NCBI GenBank assembly: GCA_002433335.1
Contig: DJHY01000014.1
Location: 22,300-29,617 of the forward strand
Length of the DNA stretch: 7,318 nt
Direction: 5' to 3'
Source: Rhodospirillaceae bacterium UBA6608
GTDB lineage: Bacteria > Pseudomonadota > Alphaproteobacteria > Rhodospirillales_A > Casp-alpha2
This document shows positions 1 to 5,989 of this stretch, piece after piece. Below the pieces are notes generated by a model, which worked only from the letters and a program-made list of their open reading frames with translations, did no database searches and was not told the origin of the DNA. Positions within the stretch are counted from its first letter, which is position 1. Each line of letters starts with the position of its first letter. The translations under genes and the position numbers were made by a program.

Positions 1-1313
1 TCGCTGTCGGCGACAATGCCGCCGCCCGCCTGGGCCGCGACCAGGCCGTCGGCATAGGTCAGGGTGCGGATGGCGATGGAGGAATCCATCGCCCCGTCGA
101 AGCCCATCCAGGCGACGGCCCCGCAATAGGGCCCGCGCGGCACAGGCTCAAGTTCGTGAATGATTTCCATGGCGCGGATTTTCGGCGCACCGGTGATCGA
201 GCCGCCGGGGAACGTCGCCCGCAAAAGATCGACCGCGTCCAGGCCCTCGGCGATGTCGGCACAAACTTCCGACACCAAGTGATGAACGCGGGAAAAGGTT
301 TCCAGCTCGAACAGCTTCGACACCTTGACCGAGCCGACCTGGGCGACCCGCGACAGGTCGTTGCGCAACAGATCGACGATCATCAGGTTTTCCGCGCGGT
401 CCTTTTCACTGGCGATCAGGGCGGCGGCCAGGGCGCGGTCTTCGTCGGTGGTCACGCCGCGCGGGCGGGTGCCCTTGATCGGCCGGGTTTCAATCCGCCC
501 ACCGGGGCTTAAGGACAGGAACCGTTCCGGCGAAGCCGAGATCACGGCTCGACCAGGCCCGCAATTGAGGAATGCCGCGAACGGGGCCGAGGATATCCCC
601 CGCAGGCGACGGTAAACGTCATAAGGGCGCACGCCGTCCGGCAGGTCGGTCAGGTAGCGCTGCGTGATATTGGCCTGAAAGATGTCGCCCAGATGGATGT
701 ATTCGATGGCGCGGGCAATGCGCGCCTCCATCTCCACGCGGGTTTGGTCCGGACGCCACCGCGCGCCGAAGCTTCCCGGCTCGCGGGCGGGGCGGGCGGC
801 GGCGATGCGCTCGGCCATGGCGCGCGCGCGGGTGTCGGGGCCGCTGCGCCGGCCGGCGCCTTGAACCGCGTTGCAGGCGACGACCCAGGCCTTGTTCAGC
901 TTCATATCGAACACCGCGACGGTGTCGTAGAAGCCCATGAACATGTCTGGGAAATTCAGGCCGCCCGTCTTGCGGTCGGGCAGGCGTTCCAACGCCGCGC
1001 CCAATTCATAACCCAAAACACCGATCGCGCCGGTTTGGAACGGCGGCAGGCCCGGCACCGATTCCGTGCGCAGCCGGGCCAGTTCACACGCCAATTGTCC
1101 GAACGGGTCGTCTTCGGCCCCGGCCTCGATCACGTGATAGGGATCGCCCGCCAGGAAGGCATAGCGCCCGCGCCCGCCGACGGCATCGGCGCTGTCGAGC
1201 AGGGCCGCGACCGGGTCATCGGCGAAAGCCTCGAACGCGATCACCGGATCGATGAACGGGATCGGCTGAACATGAATGGGTTGGGTGATGTGCATCGCGG
1301 CGTCTGCGCCCAT
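1..1313 (-). CDS. pabB: Aminodeoxychorismate synthase component I (C-terminus cut off by window edge)
   Basis: This enzyme converts chorismate to 4-amino-4-deoxychorismate, using ammonia from a glutaminase partner (PabA), in cytoplasmic folate synthesis. The 437 codons in the window cover the N-terminal region and most of the chorismate-binding domain. Visible motifs are PIKGT (278-282), ENLMIVDLLRNDLSRV (308-323), FPGGSITGAPKIRAM (368-382), the YCGAV segment near 397 and GGGIVADS at the edge. The lysine of PIKGT (K280) is the PabB hallmark; anthranilate synthase TrpE has alanine there. Only a short C-terminal tail is missing if the length is that of a typical PabB (about 450 residues). A fused PabC lyase domain, known in some bacteria, cannot be excluded. 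The start at 1313 is preferred because AGAAAGG lies about 10 bases upstream; the in-frame ATG at 1295 has no clear ribosome site. Two palindromic repeats precede it, and the dehydrogenase gene ends 83 bases upstream on the same strand. Confidence 0.95.
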   Translation of the reverse strand, partial: MGADAAMHITQPIHVQPIPFIDPVIAFEAFADDPVAALLDSADAVGGRGRYAFLAGDPYHVIEAGAEDDPFGQLACELARLRTESVPGLPPFQTGAIGVLGYELGAALERLPDRKTGGLNFPDMFMGFYDTVAVFDMKLNKAWVVACNAVQGAGRRSGPDTRARAMAERIAAARPAREPGSFGARWRPDQTRVEMEARIARAIEYIHLGDIFQANITQRYLTDLPDGVRPYDVYRRLRGISSAPFAAFLNCGPGRAVISASPERFLSLSPGGRIETRPIKGTRPRGVTTDEDRALAAALIASEKDRAENLMIVDLLRNDLSRVAQVGSVKVSKLFELETFSRVHHLVSEVCADIAEGLDAVDLLRATFPGGSITGAPKIRAMEIIHELEPVPRGPYCGAVAWMGFDGAMDSSIAIRTLTYADGLVAAQAGGGIVADS

Positions 1314-1328
1314 GGCGGCGCGGCCTTT

Positions 1329-1360
1329 CTGATGTCTAATCAGGCTGATGTCGGATCAGG
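1329..1360. repeat. Two adjacent 16-bp palindromic repeats upstream of pabB
   Basis: Two abutting direct repeats occupy 1329-1344 and 1345-1360 with the pattern CTGATGTC-NN-ATCAGG, differing only at the two N positions (TA, then GG). Each contains the dyad CTGAT-N5-ATCAG. A further inverted pair, GCGGCC (1320-1325) and GGCCGC (1359-1364), brackets them. They sit 16 bases before the pabB start, between the dehydrogenase stop and the pabB ribosome site. Tandem dyads in this place look like an operator or a folded leader; no regulator is recognised. Confidence 0.6.
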
Positions 1361-1396
1361 CCGCCCCGAAAGGCACAGGACGACGGTGGCCGCCGA

Positions 1397-2383
1397 TCAG
1401 AACACGTCGCCCAGGACGCGGTCCGGCGGCTTGTGCCCATCGACGAAGGTCTTGATGTTGATCAGCACCTTTTCACCCATGTCGATGCGGCCCTCGACCG
1501 TGGCGCTGCCCAGGTGCGGCAGCAGAACCGCGTTTTCCAGCGCCAGCAGCTTCGGGTTGACCGCCGGTTCGTGTTCGAACACATCCAGGCCCGCGCCGGC
1601 GATTTCGCCCGCTTCGAGCATCCGGGTCAGGGCGTTTTCGTCGATCACTTCGCCACGCGCGGTGTTGACGATAATGCTATGGGGCTGCAGCAACTGCAGG
1701 CGACGCGCCGACAACAAGTGATAGGTCGCGGGTGTGTGCGGGCAGTTGATCGAGACCAAGTCGACCCGGGCCAACATCTGGTCCAGGCTTTCCCAATAGG
1801 TTGCTTCCAATTCGGTTTCGACGTCTTCATGCACGCGCTTGCGGTTGTGGTAATGCACGGCCATGCCGAAGCCACGGGCGCGGCGCGCCACGGCGCGGCC
1901 GATACGGCCCATGCCGATGATGCCCAAACGCTTGCCGTTGATGCGGTGGCCGAGCATCCAGGTCGGGGCCCAGCCGGACCATTCGCCCGCGCGCATGACC
2001 CGCTCGCCCTCGGCGATGCGGCGCGACACGGCCAGGAACAGGGCCATCGTCATGTCGGCGGTGTCTTCGGTCAGAACGTCCGGCGTATTGGTCACGGTAA
2101 TGCCGCGCTGGCGGGCGCTGGCCATGTCGATATGGTCGACGCCGGCGCCGTAGTTGGCGATCAGGCGCAGGTTCTCACCGGCCTTGGCCATGATCGCGGC
2201 GTCGATGCGGTCGGTCACCGTCGGCACCAGGACATCGGCCTTGGCCACGGCGTCGATCAACTGCGCCTTGGTCATGGGCTGATCGTCCAGGTTCAACTGG
2301 ACGTCGAACAGTTCCATCATTCGGGTTTCGATGGCGTCCGGCAGCTTGCGGGTGACGACGACGCGGGGCTTCTTGTTCGGCAT
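1397..2383 (-). CDS. D-2-hydroxyacid dehydrogenase, probable NADPH-dependent glyoxylate/hydroxypyruvate reductase
   Basis: This is a 328-residue cytoplasmic member of the D-isomer-specific 2-hydroxyacid dehydrogenase family, which reduces 2-keto acids such as glyoxylate or hydroxypyruvate to the D-hydroxyacid. The Rossmann fingerprint GMGRIG is at 157-162. It is followed by HNRKR (179-183): basic residues replace the acidic residue of NAD enzymes, which points to NADPH. The substrate loop NYGAGVDH (77-84) and the catalytic triad R243 (NTARGE), E272 (HEP) and H290 (LPHLGSAT) are present. Length is normal for the family. The ATG at 2383 has GGAG about 11 bases upstream; the frame stays open to a TTG at 2494, but that part shows no conserved sequence and contains the likely regulatory region. 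The SH3b gene is divergent, and pabB follows 83 bases downstream. A 7-3-7 TTAGAA dyad lies 48 bases upstream of the start. The exact substrate is inferred. Confidence 0.92.
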   Translation of the reverse strand: MPNKKPRVVVTRKLPDAIETRMMELFDVQLNLDDQPMTKAQLIDAVAKADVLVPTVTDRIDAAIMAKAGENLRLIANYGAGVDHIDMASARQRGITVTNTPDVLTEDTADMTMALFLAVSRRIAEGERVMRAGEWSGWAPTWMLGHRINGKRLGIIGMGRIGRAVARRARGFGMAVHYHNRKRVHEDVETELEATYWESLDQMLARVDLVSINCPHTPATYHLLSARRLQLLQPHSIIVNTARGEVIDENALTRMLEAGEIAGAGLDVFEHEPAVNPKLLALENAVLLPHLGSATVEGRIDMGEKVLINIKTFVDGHKPPDRVLGDVF

Positions 2384-2430
2384 GGCTGGTATGTCTCCGT
2401 TCCACGAGACCTTAGAGCGTTTCACCGCCG

Positions 2431-2447
2431 GTTTGAAGTGTTCTAAC
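2431..2447. promoter_or_regulatory. Irr/Fur-type dyad upstream of the dehydrogenase
   Basis: On the minus strand this reads GTTAGAA-CAC-TTCAAAC, a 7-3-7 dyad with six of seven pairs matching. It fits the iron-control element bound by alphaproteobacterial Irr as I recall it (TTAGAA-N3-TTCTAA). It lies 48 bases upstream of the dehydrogenase start and just downstream of the likely -10 patch, a position that suits repression. Binding is inferred from sequence alone. Confidence 0.45.
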
Positions 2448-2562
2448 CGTGGTTTCCGACGAATAAAAAGATAAGGCGCAGAGCGCTCTAGCAACTAACG
2501 CGGCGGCTTGTCCAGAGAGGTTTCAATAAGCGCCGAGCCAAGGCCCGATCCGGGCAAGGGCC

Positions 2563-2591
2563 TTGACGGCCTGAAGCGGGATGGCGATAAG
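2563..2591 (+). promoter_or_regulatory. Candidate sigma-70 promoter of the SH3b gene
   Basis: A -35 element TTGACG (2563-2568, five of six matches) and a -10 element GATAAG (2586-2591, four of six) are separated by exactly 17 bases. Transcription would start near 2598, giving a leader of about 70 bases that contains the 2621-2637 hairpin. Confidence 0.5.
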
Positions 2592-2620
2592 TCCCAGGAG
2601 AGCCGATTGGACCGGCGCGG

Positions 2621-2637
2621 CGGGGGCAAGACCCCCG
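2621..2637 (+). promoter_or_regulatory. Leader hairpin before the SH3b gene
   Basis: CGGGGG (2621-2626) and CCCCCG (2632-2637) form a perfect all-GC 6-bp stem with the five-base loop CAAGA. It falls within the predicted untranslated leader, about 20 bases before the ribosome site. No T-run follows, so it is not a classical terminator. Its function is unknown. Confidence 0.5.
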
Positions 2638-2667
2638 AAACCGCACCCCAGGACCCCGAGAGGACGC

Positions 2668-3234
2668 ATGACCCGGCCTTCCGCCCGTGCCCTGTTTCGA
2701 CCCATCTACATCGCCGCCCTGGCCGGATGCCTGGCGTTGGTCGTGGTCGTTTCGGGGTTGTATCTGAGCCCGCGGCCAGCCTTCGCGCAGGGCGCCGCCG
2801 CGACCAATGCGCCCTCGGGCCTGCCGCTACCGCGCTATGTCAGCCTCCGGGCGGGCGAAGTCAACATGCGGTCCGGACCCGGCGTGCAATATCCGGTCGA
2901 TTGGGTCTACCGCCGTCGTCATCTGCCGATCGAGGTGATTGCCGAATTCCAAACCTGGCGCAAAGTCCGCGACCACCAGGGCACCCAGGGTTGGGTCCAT
3001 CAAACCATGCTGGACAGCGAACGCACAGCCATCATCCTGGGCCGGACGCGGACGCTGCGCGCCGATCCCGACGCCAATTCCCGCGCCATCGCCCGATTGG
3101 AACCGGATGTGATCGTCCGCATCGCCGCCTGCCCGCAGGAAGGCGGGTGGTGCCGGGTGCGCGCCGCCGGGTTCGAAGGATGGATCCGCCGCGTCGAGAT
3201 TTGGGGCCTGCGCAAGGACGAAGTCCTCGACTAA
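2668..3234 (+). CDS. Exported protein with two bacterial SH3b domains
   Basis: This 188-residue protein begins with an export signal: arginines at 3, 7 and 11, a hydrophobic stretch (about 12-33), and an AFA-Q cleavage site after residue 40, so the mature part of about 148 residues should act in the periplasm or envelope. The first SH3b domain (about 57-115) has VNMRSGPG (65-72) and GWV (108-110). The second (about 125-180) is more divergent, with EGGWC (158-162) and GWI (171-173). Such domains usually bind peptidoglycan or proteins; the ligand here is unknown. LAGC (18-21) resembles a lipobox, but it lies inside the hydrophobic stretch, so ordinary cleavage is more likely. C155 and C162 could form a disulfide. 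The ATG at 2668 is preferred because GAGAGGA lies four bases upstream; an in-frame ATG at 2581 lies inside the predicted promoter. It converges on the DUF3501 gene with 29 bases between stops. Confidence 0.85.
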   Translation: MTRPSARALFRPIYIAALAGCLALVVVVSGLYLSPRPAFAQGAAATNAPSGLPLPRYVSLRAGEVNMRSGPGVQYPVDWVYRRRHLPIEVIAEFQTWRKVRDHQGTQGWVHQTMLDSERTAIILGRTRTLRADPDANSRAIARLEPDVIVRIAACPQEGGWCRVRAAGFEGWIRRVEIWGLRKDEVLD

Positions 3235-3263
3235 CCCCCTTCAACGCCCTGCTTCACTACCGT

Positions 3264-3854
3264 TCAGTCGAAATCGCTGGCCAGCGCCTGTTTGACCGCA
3301 TCGGGCAGGATCGCGATATGCCCGTATTTTTCATGGGCGATCTTAAGCTGGACCTCGGTGTTCGGATCGCGAAAGGCCGCGACCTGAGCATCGGTGAACG
3401 GAAAATGCAGGAACTGCACGCTCGACGCCTTGCCGTCGGCGGTGGTGCGATCGACGTCGGCCTCGGGCACGCCCAAAACCGTTTCGCCGGCGAATTCAAA
3501 TCGCACTGTTTCCTCGACCCCACCCAGACCGTTTAGGAACCTGGCCCGGAGCACTGGATCATCGATTTCGAACATCAGGGTGCAGACCAATTCGCGGCCT
3601 TTGGGAATCAAAGGGTTATAGGCCGATAGTTCATCCGGGATTTGATCTTCCCCGCCCCTTTCGATGAACAACATCTCATGCACCTGATGGAACATGGTGT
3701 CGTAGCTTTCGAAATAGAACGTGGCGTCCGGGCCGACGGACAGGCGGCGGTTACGCTTGATCTCGGTGATCCGCTTGCGCCGCTCGGCCCGTTCACGGCC
3801 ATAGACATCCATCGGCAGGATATCGGCGGGGGTCAGTTCATGCTTTTGGGGCAT
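3264..3854 (-). CDS. DUF3501 family protein
   Basis: This 196-residue soluble protein has no signal peptide or membrane segment. I recognise the family DUF3501 from its layout: LTPADILPMDVY (7-18), a strongly basic stretch (20-37), a YFESYDTMFHQVHEML segment (47-62), LIPKGRELVCTLMFEI (82-97), an FLHFPF segment (148-153) and YGHIAILP (177-184). Its biochemical function is unknown. The only cysteine is C91. It is the third gene of the rubrerythrin cassette: its ATG lies 20 bases after the stop of the Fe-S oxidoreductase gene, with AGAGGA five bases before the start, so the two are almost certainly co-transcribed. From memory, DUF3501 genes recur beside this Fe-S protein and rubrerythrin in other proteobacteria, which suggests a shared pathway. 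It could be an assembly or accessory factor, but nothing in the sequence decides this. Confidence 0.88.
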   Translation of the reverse strand: MPQKHELTPADILPMDVYGRERAERRKRITEIKRNRRLSVGPDATFYFESYDTMFHQVHEMLFIERGGEDQIPDELSAYNPLIPKGRELVCTLMFEIDDPVLRARFLNGLGGVEETVRFEFAGETVLGVPEADVDRTTADGKASSVQFLHFPFTDAQVAAFRDPNTEVQLKIAHEKYGHIAILPDAVKQALASDFD

Positions 3855-3874
3855 TCCGGTCCTCTTTCGCCAAC

Positions 3875-5215
3875 TCAATCCCGAAGGCCGTAGGCAATGG
3901 CCATCAGCTCGATCGGGTGTTGGGCGTGGTTGATGCCTGATACGTCGGTTTCCAGCTTTTCCATTCCCTGGACGATATGGTCGCGGGCCAGGGGGCATTC
4001 GGACACGACATAGGGGGTTTCGTTCTTCGACGCCTGACGGGCGACCGGCTTGCCGACCTTCAGCGCGACATTGAAGAACTCCTTGGTCACGCCCCAGGAC
4101 CCGCCATGGCCGGAGCAGCGCTCGATCACCTTGACGTCGGCTTCGGGCACCAGCTTCAGCATCTCCGCACCCTTTTGACCCATATTCTGGGCGCGGGCAT
4201 GGCAAGCGATATGAGCAGTGATACCCCCGGCCAAGGGCTTCATGCCCGGGGCGAGGCCTTCTTTCTTGGAAATATCGACGATGTATTCGGTGATGTCCGA
4301 GGTATGGGTCGCCAGTTTCTTGACCATCTCATCGTCCGGCAGGATCAACGGCCATTCGAATTTCATCATCAGGGCGCAGGACGGCACCAGGGCGATAACC
4401 TCGTAGCCTTTGTCGATCCACTGGCATAGCTCGGCGGCGACTTCTTTCGCCGCTTCCGCGACCGAGGCGATATCCCCCTGCTCCAACTGGGGCATGCCGC
4501 AGCATCGCGGATAGACCGCAACCGTTTCGACACCGTTACGGGCGAGCACGCCCTGCGCCGAGGTCCCGATCGCCGGGTTGTTGTAATTCGCGAAACAGGT
4601 GGCGTAGAGCACCGCCTTGCGCCCATGGGCCGGGGCCGTTGCGTCGACGGCGGGCGGTGTTTTGGCCTCGTCCATAAAGGTTTTGCCGTGGAATTCAGGC
4701 AATTTCGCTTCGCGGTCGATCCCGGCCAGGCTTTCCATGGCCGGGCGGGTCACGCCGTTTCCGCATTTGCAGGCCCAGTTGACGACGCCCGACATGCTGC
4801 CGGCCAGCTTGCCGTTGCGGTCGGTCTTGGTCATTTCGCGGGCAGCGAAGGGGATCATTCCCTTTTTCTGCTCGATGGCGCGGTAGCGCAGCATCAAGTG
4901 AGGGAAATCCAGATTGAATTCGTGCGGGGGGACATAGGGGCACTTCGTCATGAAGCACATGTCGCAAAGGGTACAGGCGTCGACGATGGGTTTGAAATCG
5001 GCGCTGGAAACGGTGTCCAGTTCGCCCGATTCAGACTCGTCGATCAGATCGAACAGGCGGGGGAAGCTGTCACACAGATTGAAACAGCGGCGGCAACCGT
5101 GACAGATGTCGAAGACGCGGCGCAGTTCTTCGTCGAGTTTCTGTTCGTCGTAGAATTCCGGGTCCTGCCACGGCAACGGGTGGCGGATCGGCGCTTCAAG
5201 GCTTCCTTCGCTCAT
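3875..5215 (-). CDS. Fe-S oxidoreductase with CCG-type domains (GlpC/HdrD-like)
   Basis: This 446-residue soluble protein resembles the electron-transfer subunits GlpC and HdrD. An N-terminal ferredoxin-like part carries two cluster motifs, C38-x2-C41-x2-C44-x3-C48 and C81-x2-C84-x2-C87-x4-C92-P, suited to two 4Fe-4S clusters. The second has four residues before its last cysteine instead of the usual three. Two CCG-type domains follow: C207 with C238-C239-G240, plus C280; then C338 with C367-S-G-H-G-G, plus C407. In the second, the expected Cys-Cys-Gly has become Cys-Ser-Gly. No flavin or membrane domain is visible, so the redox partners must be separate. The start at 5215 is chosen for AAGGGA about eight bases upstream; a 24-codon extension to 5287 has no ribosome site. 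It lies between rubrerythrin (193-base gap with hairpins) and DUF3501 (20-base gap). Electron delivery to rubrerythrin is an inference from this context. Confidence 0.92.
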   Translation of the reverse strand: MSEGSLEAPIRHPLPWQDPEFYDEQKLDEELRRVFDICHGCRRCFNLCDSFPRLFDLIDESESGELDTVSSADFKPIVDACTLCDMCFMTKCPYVPPHEFNLDFPHLMLRYRAIEQKKGMIPFAAREMTKTDRNGKLAGSMSGVVNWACKCGNGVTRPAMESLAGIDREAKLPEFHGKTFMDEAKTPPAVDATAPAHGRKAVLYATCFANYNNPAIGTSAQGVLARNGVETVAVYPRCCGMPQLEQGDIASVAEAAKEVAAELCQWIDKGYEVIALVPSCALMMKFEWPLILPDDEMVKKLATHTSDITEYIVDISKKEGLAPGMKPLAGGITAHIACHARAQNMGQKGAEMLKLVPEADVKVIERCSGHGGSWGVTKEFFNVALKVGKPVARQASKNETPYVVSECPLARDHIVQGMEKLETDVSGINHAQHPIELMAIAYGLRD

Positions 5216-5250
5216 GGGGCATCCCTTTATCGCAGGCCTTTCGGGGGGCC

Positions 5251-5271
5251 GCGCCGACGACTTCTCGGCGC
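5251..5271. repeat. 7-bp hairpin before the Fe-S oxidoreductase gene
   Basis: GCGCCGA (5251-5257) and TCGGCGC (5265-5271) pair perfectly around a seven-base loop. It lies 36 bases upstream of the Fe-S gene start, so in the transcript it would be in the untranslated region close to the ribosome site. Confidence 0.5.
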
Positions 5272-5317
5272 ACCGATATGGCGGCATCTAACAAGCGGAC
5301 AGGGCGTTGCGCACATA

Positions 5318-5342
5318 GCGGGCGCCAACGGCGACCGCCCGC
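5318..5342. repeat. 7-bp GC-rich hairpin in the cassette gap
   Basis: GCGGGCG (5318-5324) and CGCCCGC (5336-5342) form a perfect stem with an 11-base loop. On the minus strand no T-run follows, so a simple intrinsic terminator is unlikely. Confidence 0.5.
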
Positions 5343-5365
5343 AAGATAAAAGGCATAGATCAGCG

Positions 5366-5392
5366 GGCGCGGACGAAGAAGCCGTCCGCGCC
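5366..5392 (-). terminator. Strong 10-bp hairpin after rubrerythrin, attenuator or partial terminator candidate
   Basis: GGCGCGGACG (5366-5375) and CGTCCGCGCC (5383-5392) form a perfect 10-bp GC-rich stem with a seven-base loop, 16 bases after the rubrerythrin stop. On the minus strand the next T-rich stretch (CCTTTTATCTT) begins only about 12 bases beyond the stem, so classical termination would be weak. It may instead protect the rubrerythrin message from 3' decay, or let only part of transcription continue into the Fe-S gene. Confidence 0.45.
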
Positions 5393-5408
5393 GCGCCTGA
5401 ACCCTGCC

Positions 5409-5825
<417 letters not shown>

Positions 5826-5885
5826 GGTTTGCACTCCCTTGGTTGGTTTTGGTGGACAAGATTATTGGGAGGCAAAGCGTAGGCC

Positions 5886-5904
5886 TGACAGTCAAATGCT
5901 GTCA
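5886..5904. promoter_or_regulatory. TGACAG-N7-CTGTCA dyad in the rubrerythrin promoter
   Basis: This is a perfect 6-bp inverted repeat with a seven-base centre. On the minus strand it begins inside the TTGACA element (5905-5900) and extends downstream. It could be an operator for a second regulator, or partly a by-product of the TTGACA element. No regulator is recognised. Confidence 0.4.
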
Positions 5905-5936
5905 ATATTAGAATTGTTTTAATTTAGATATAGCAA
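5900..5936 (-). promoter_or_regulatory. Candidate promoters of the rubrerythrin cassette
   Basis: Two overlapping sigma-70-like promoters can be read on the minus strand. P1 has TTGCTA (5936-5931), an 18-base spacer and TCTAAT (5912-5907, five of six matches). P2 has a perfect -35 TTGACA (5905-5900) but only a weak -10 (TACGCT, 5881-5876) after 18 bases. The TTAGAA dyad overlaps the -10 of P1, which suits repression, and lies just upstream of the -35 of P2, which suits activation. The choice cannot be made from sequence. Confidence 0.45.
5907..5923. promoter_or_regulatory. Irr/Fur-type box upstream of rubrerythrin
   Basis: ATTAGAA-TTG-TTTTAAT is a 7-3-7 dyad with six of seven pairs matching, close to the Irr iron-control element (TTAGAA-N3-TTCTAA, from memory). 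It lies in an AT-rich island within otherwise GC-rich DNA, about 80 bases upstream of the rubrerythrin start and downstream of irr itself. The fit to family knowledge is good; binding is inferred. Confidence 0.55.
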
Positions 5937-5989
5937 GCCGATCCGACCGCCGCCGGACGCTTATCACGGGGAAGGAATGGACCGAAAGG

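Larger units (their letters stand above)
2384..2667. other. Divergent intergenic region between the dehydrogenase and SH3b genes
   Basis: This is the longest gene-free stretch. From left to right it holds the dehydrogenase ribosome site, a TTAGAA-type dyad (2431-2447), an AT-rich patch (2461-2475) suited to a minus-strand -10 element (TATCTT at 2473-2468, with TTGCTA 15 bases upstream, a short spacer), a perfect 10-bp palindrome AGAGCGCTCT (2480-2489), a plus-strand promoter (2563-2591) and a leader hairpin (2621-2637). TAGAGCG (2413-2419) and CGCTCTA (2484-2490) form a 7-bp inverted repeat bracketing the TTAGAA dyad. No small gene with a convincing start was seen. Confidence 0.6.
5216..5408. 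other. Hairpin-rich gap between the rubrerythrin and Fe-S oxidoreductase genes
   Basis: These 193 bases hold three perfect GC-rich inverted repeats, listed separately, and the ribosome site of the Fe-S gene. No clear promoter with good -35 and -10 elements was found, so read-through from the rubrerythrin promoter is plausible. No small gene was identified. Confidence 0.55.

Noticed and set aside
1..1313. Anthranilate synthase component I (TrpE) as an alternative for pabB
   Set aside because: The motif reads PIKGT with lysine, the PabB signature, not the PIAGT of TrpE, and the N-terminal part fits PabB.
693..2446. Long plus-strand open frames at 693-1721 and 1433-2446 opposite pabB and the dehydrogenase
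   Set aside because: They are antisense shadows of genes with full catalytic motifs. They overlap each other and show low-complexity composition rich in G, A, R, H, Q and V typical of the opposite strand of GC-rich genes.
3227..3271. TCGACT/AGTCGA inverted repeat across the convergent stops of the SH3b and DUF3501 genes
   Set aside because: The stem is only 6 bp with a 33-base loop, and it arises because both proteins end in aspartate followed by a stop codon. No T-run is present.
3855..4205. Upstream extension of the DUF3501 reading frame
   Set aside because: It would overlap the Fe-S gene by about 330 bases in another frame. The ATG at 3854 has a good ribosome site and begins the conserved part of the family.
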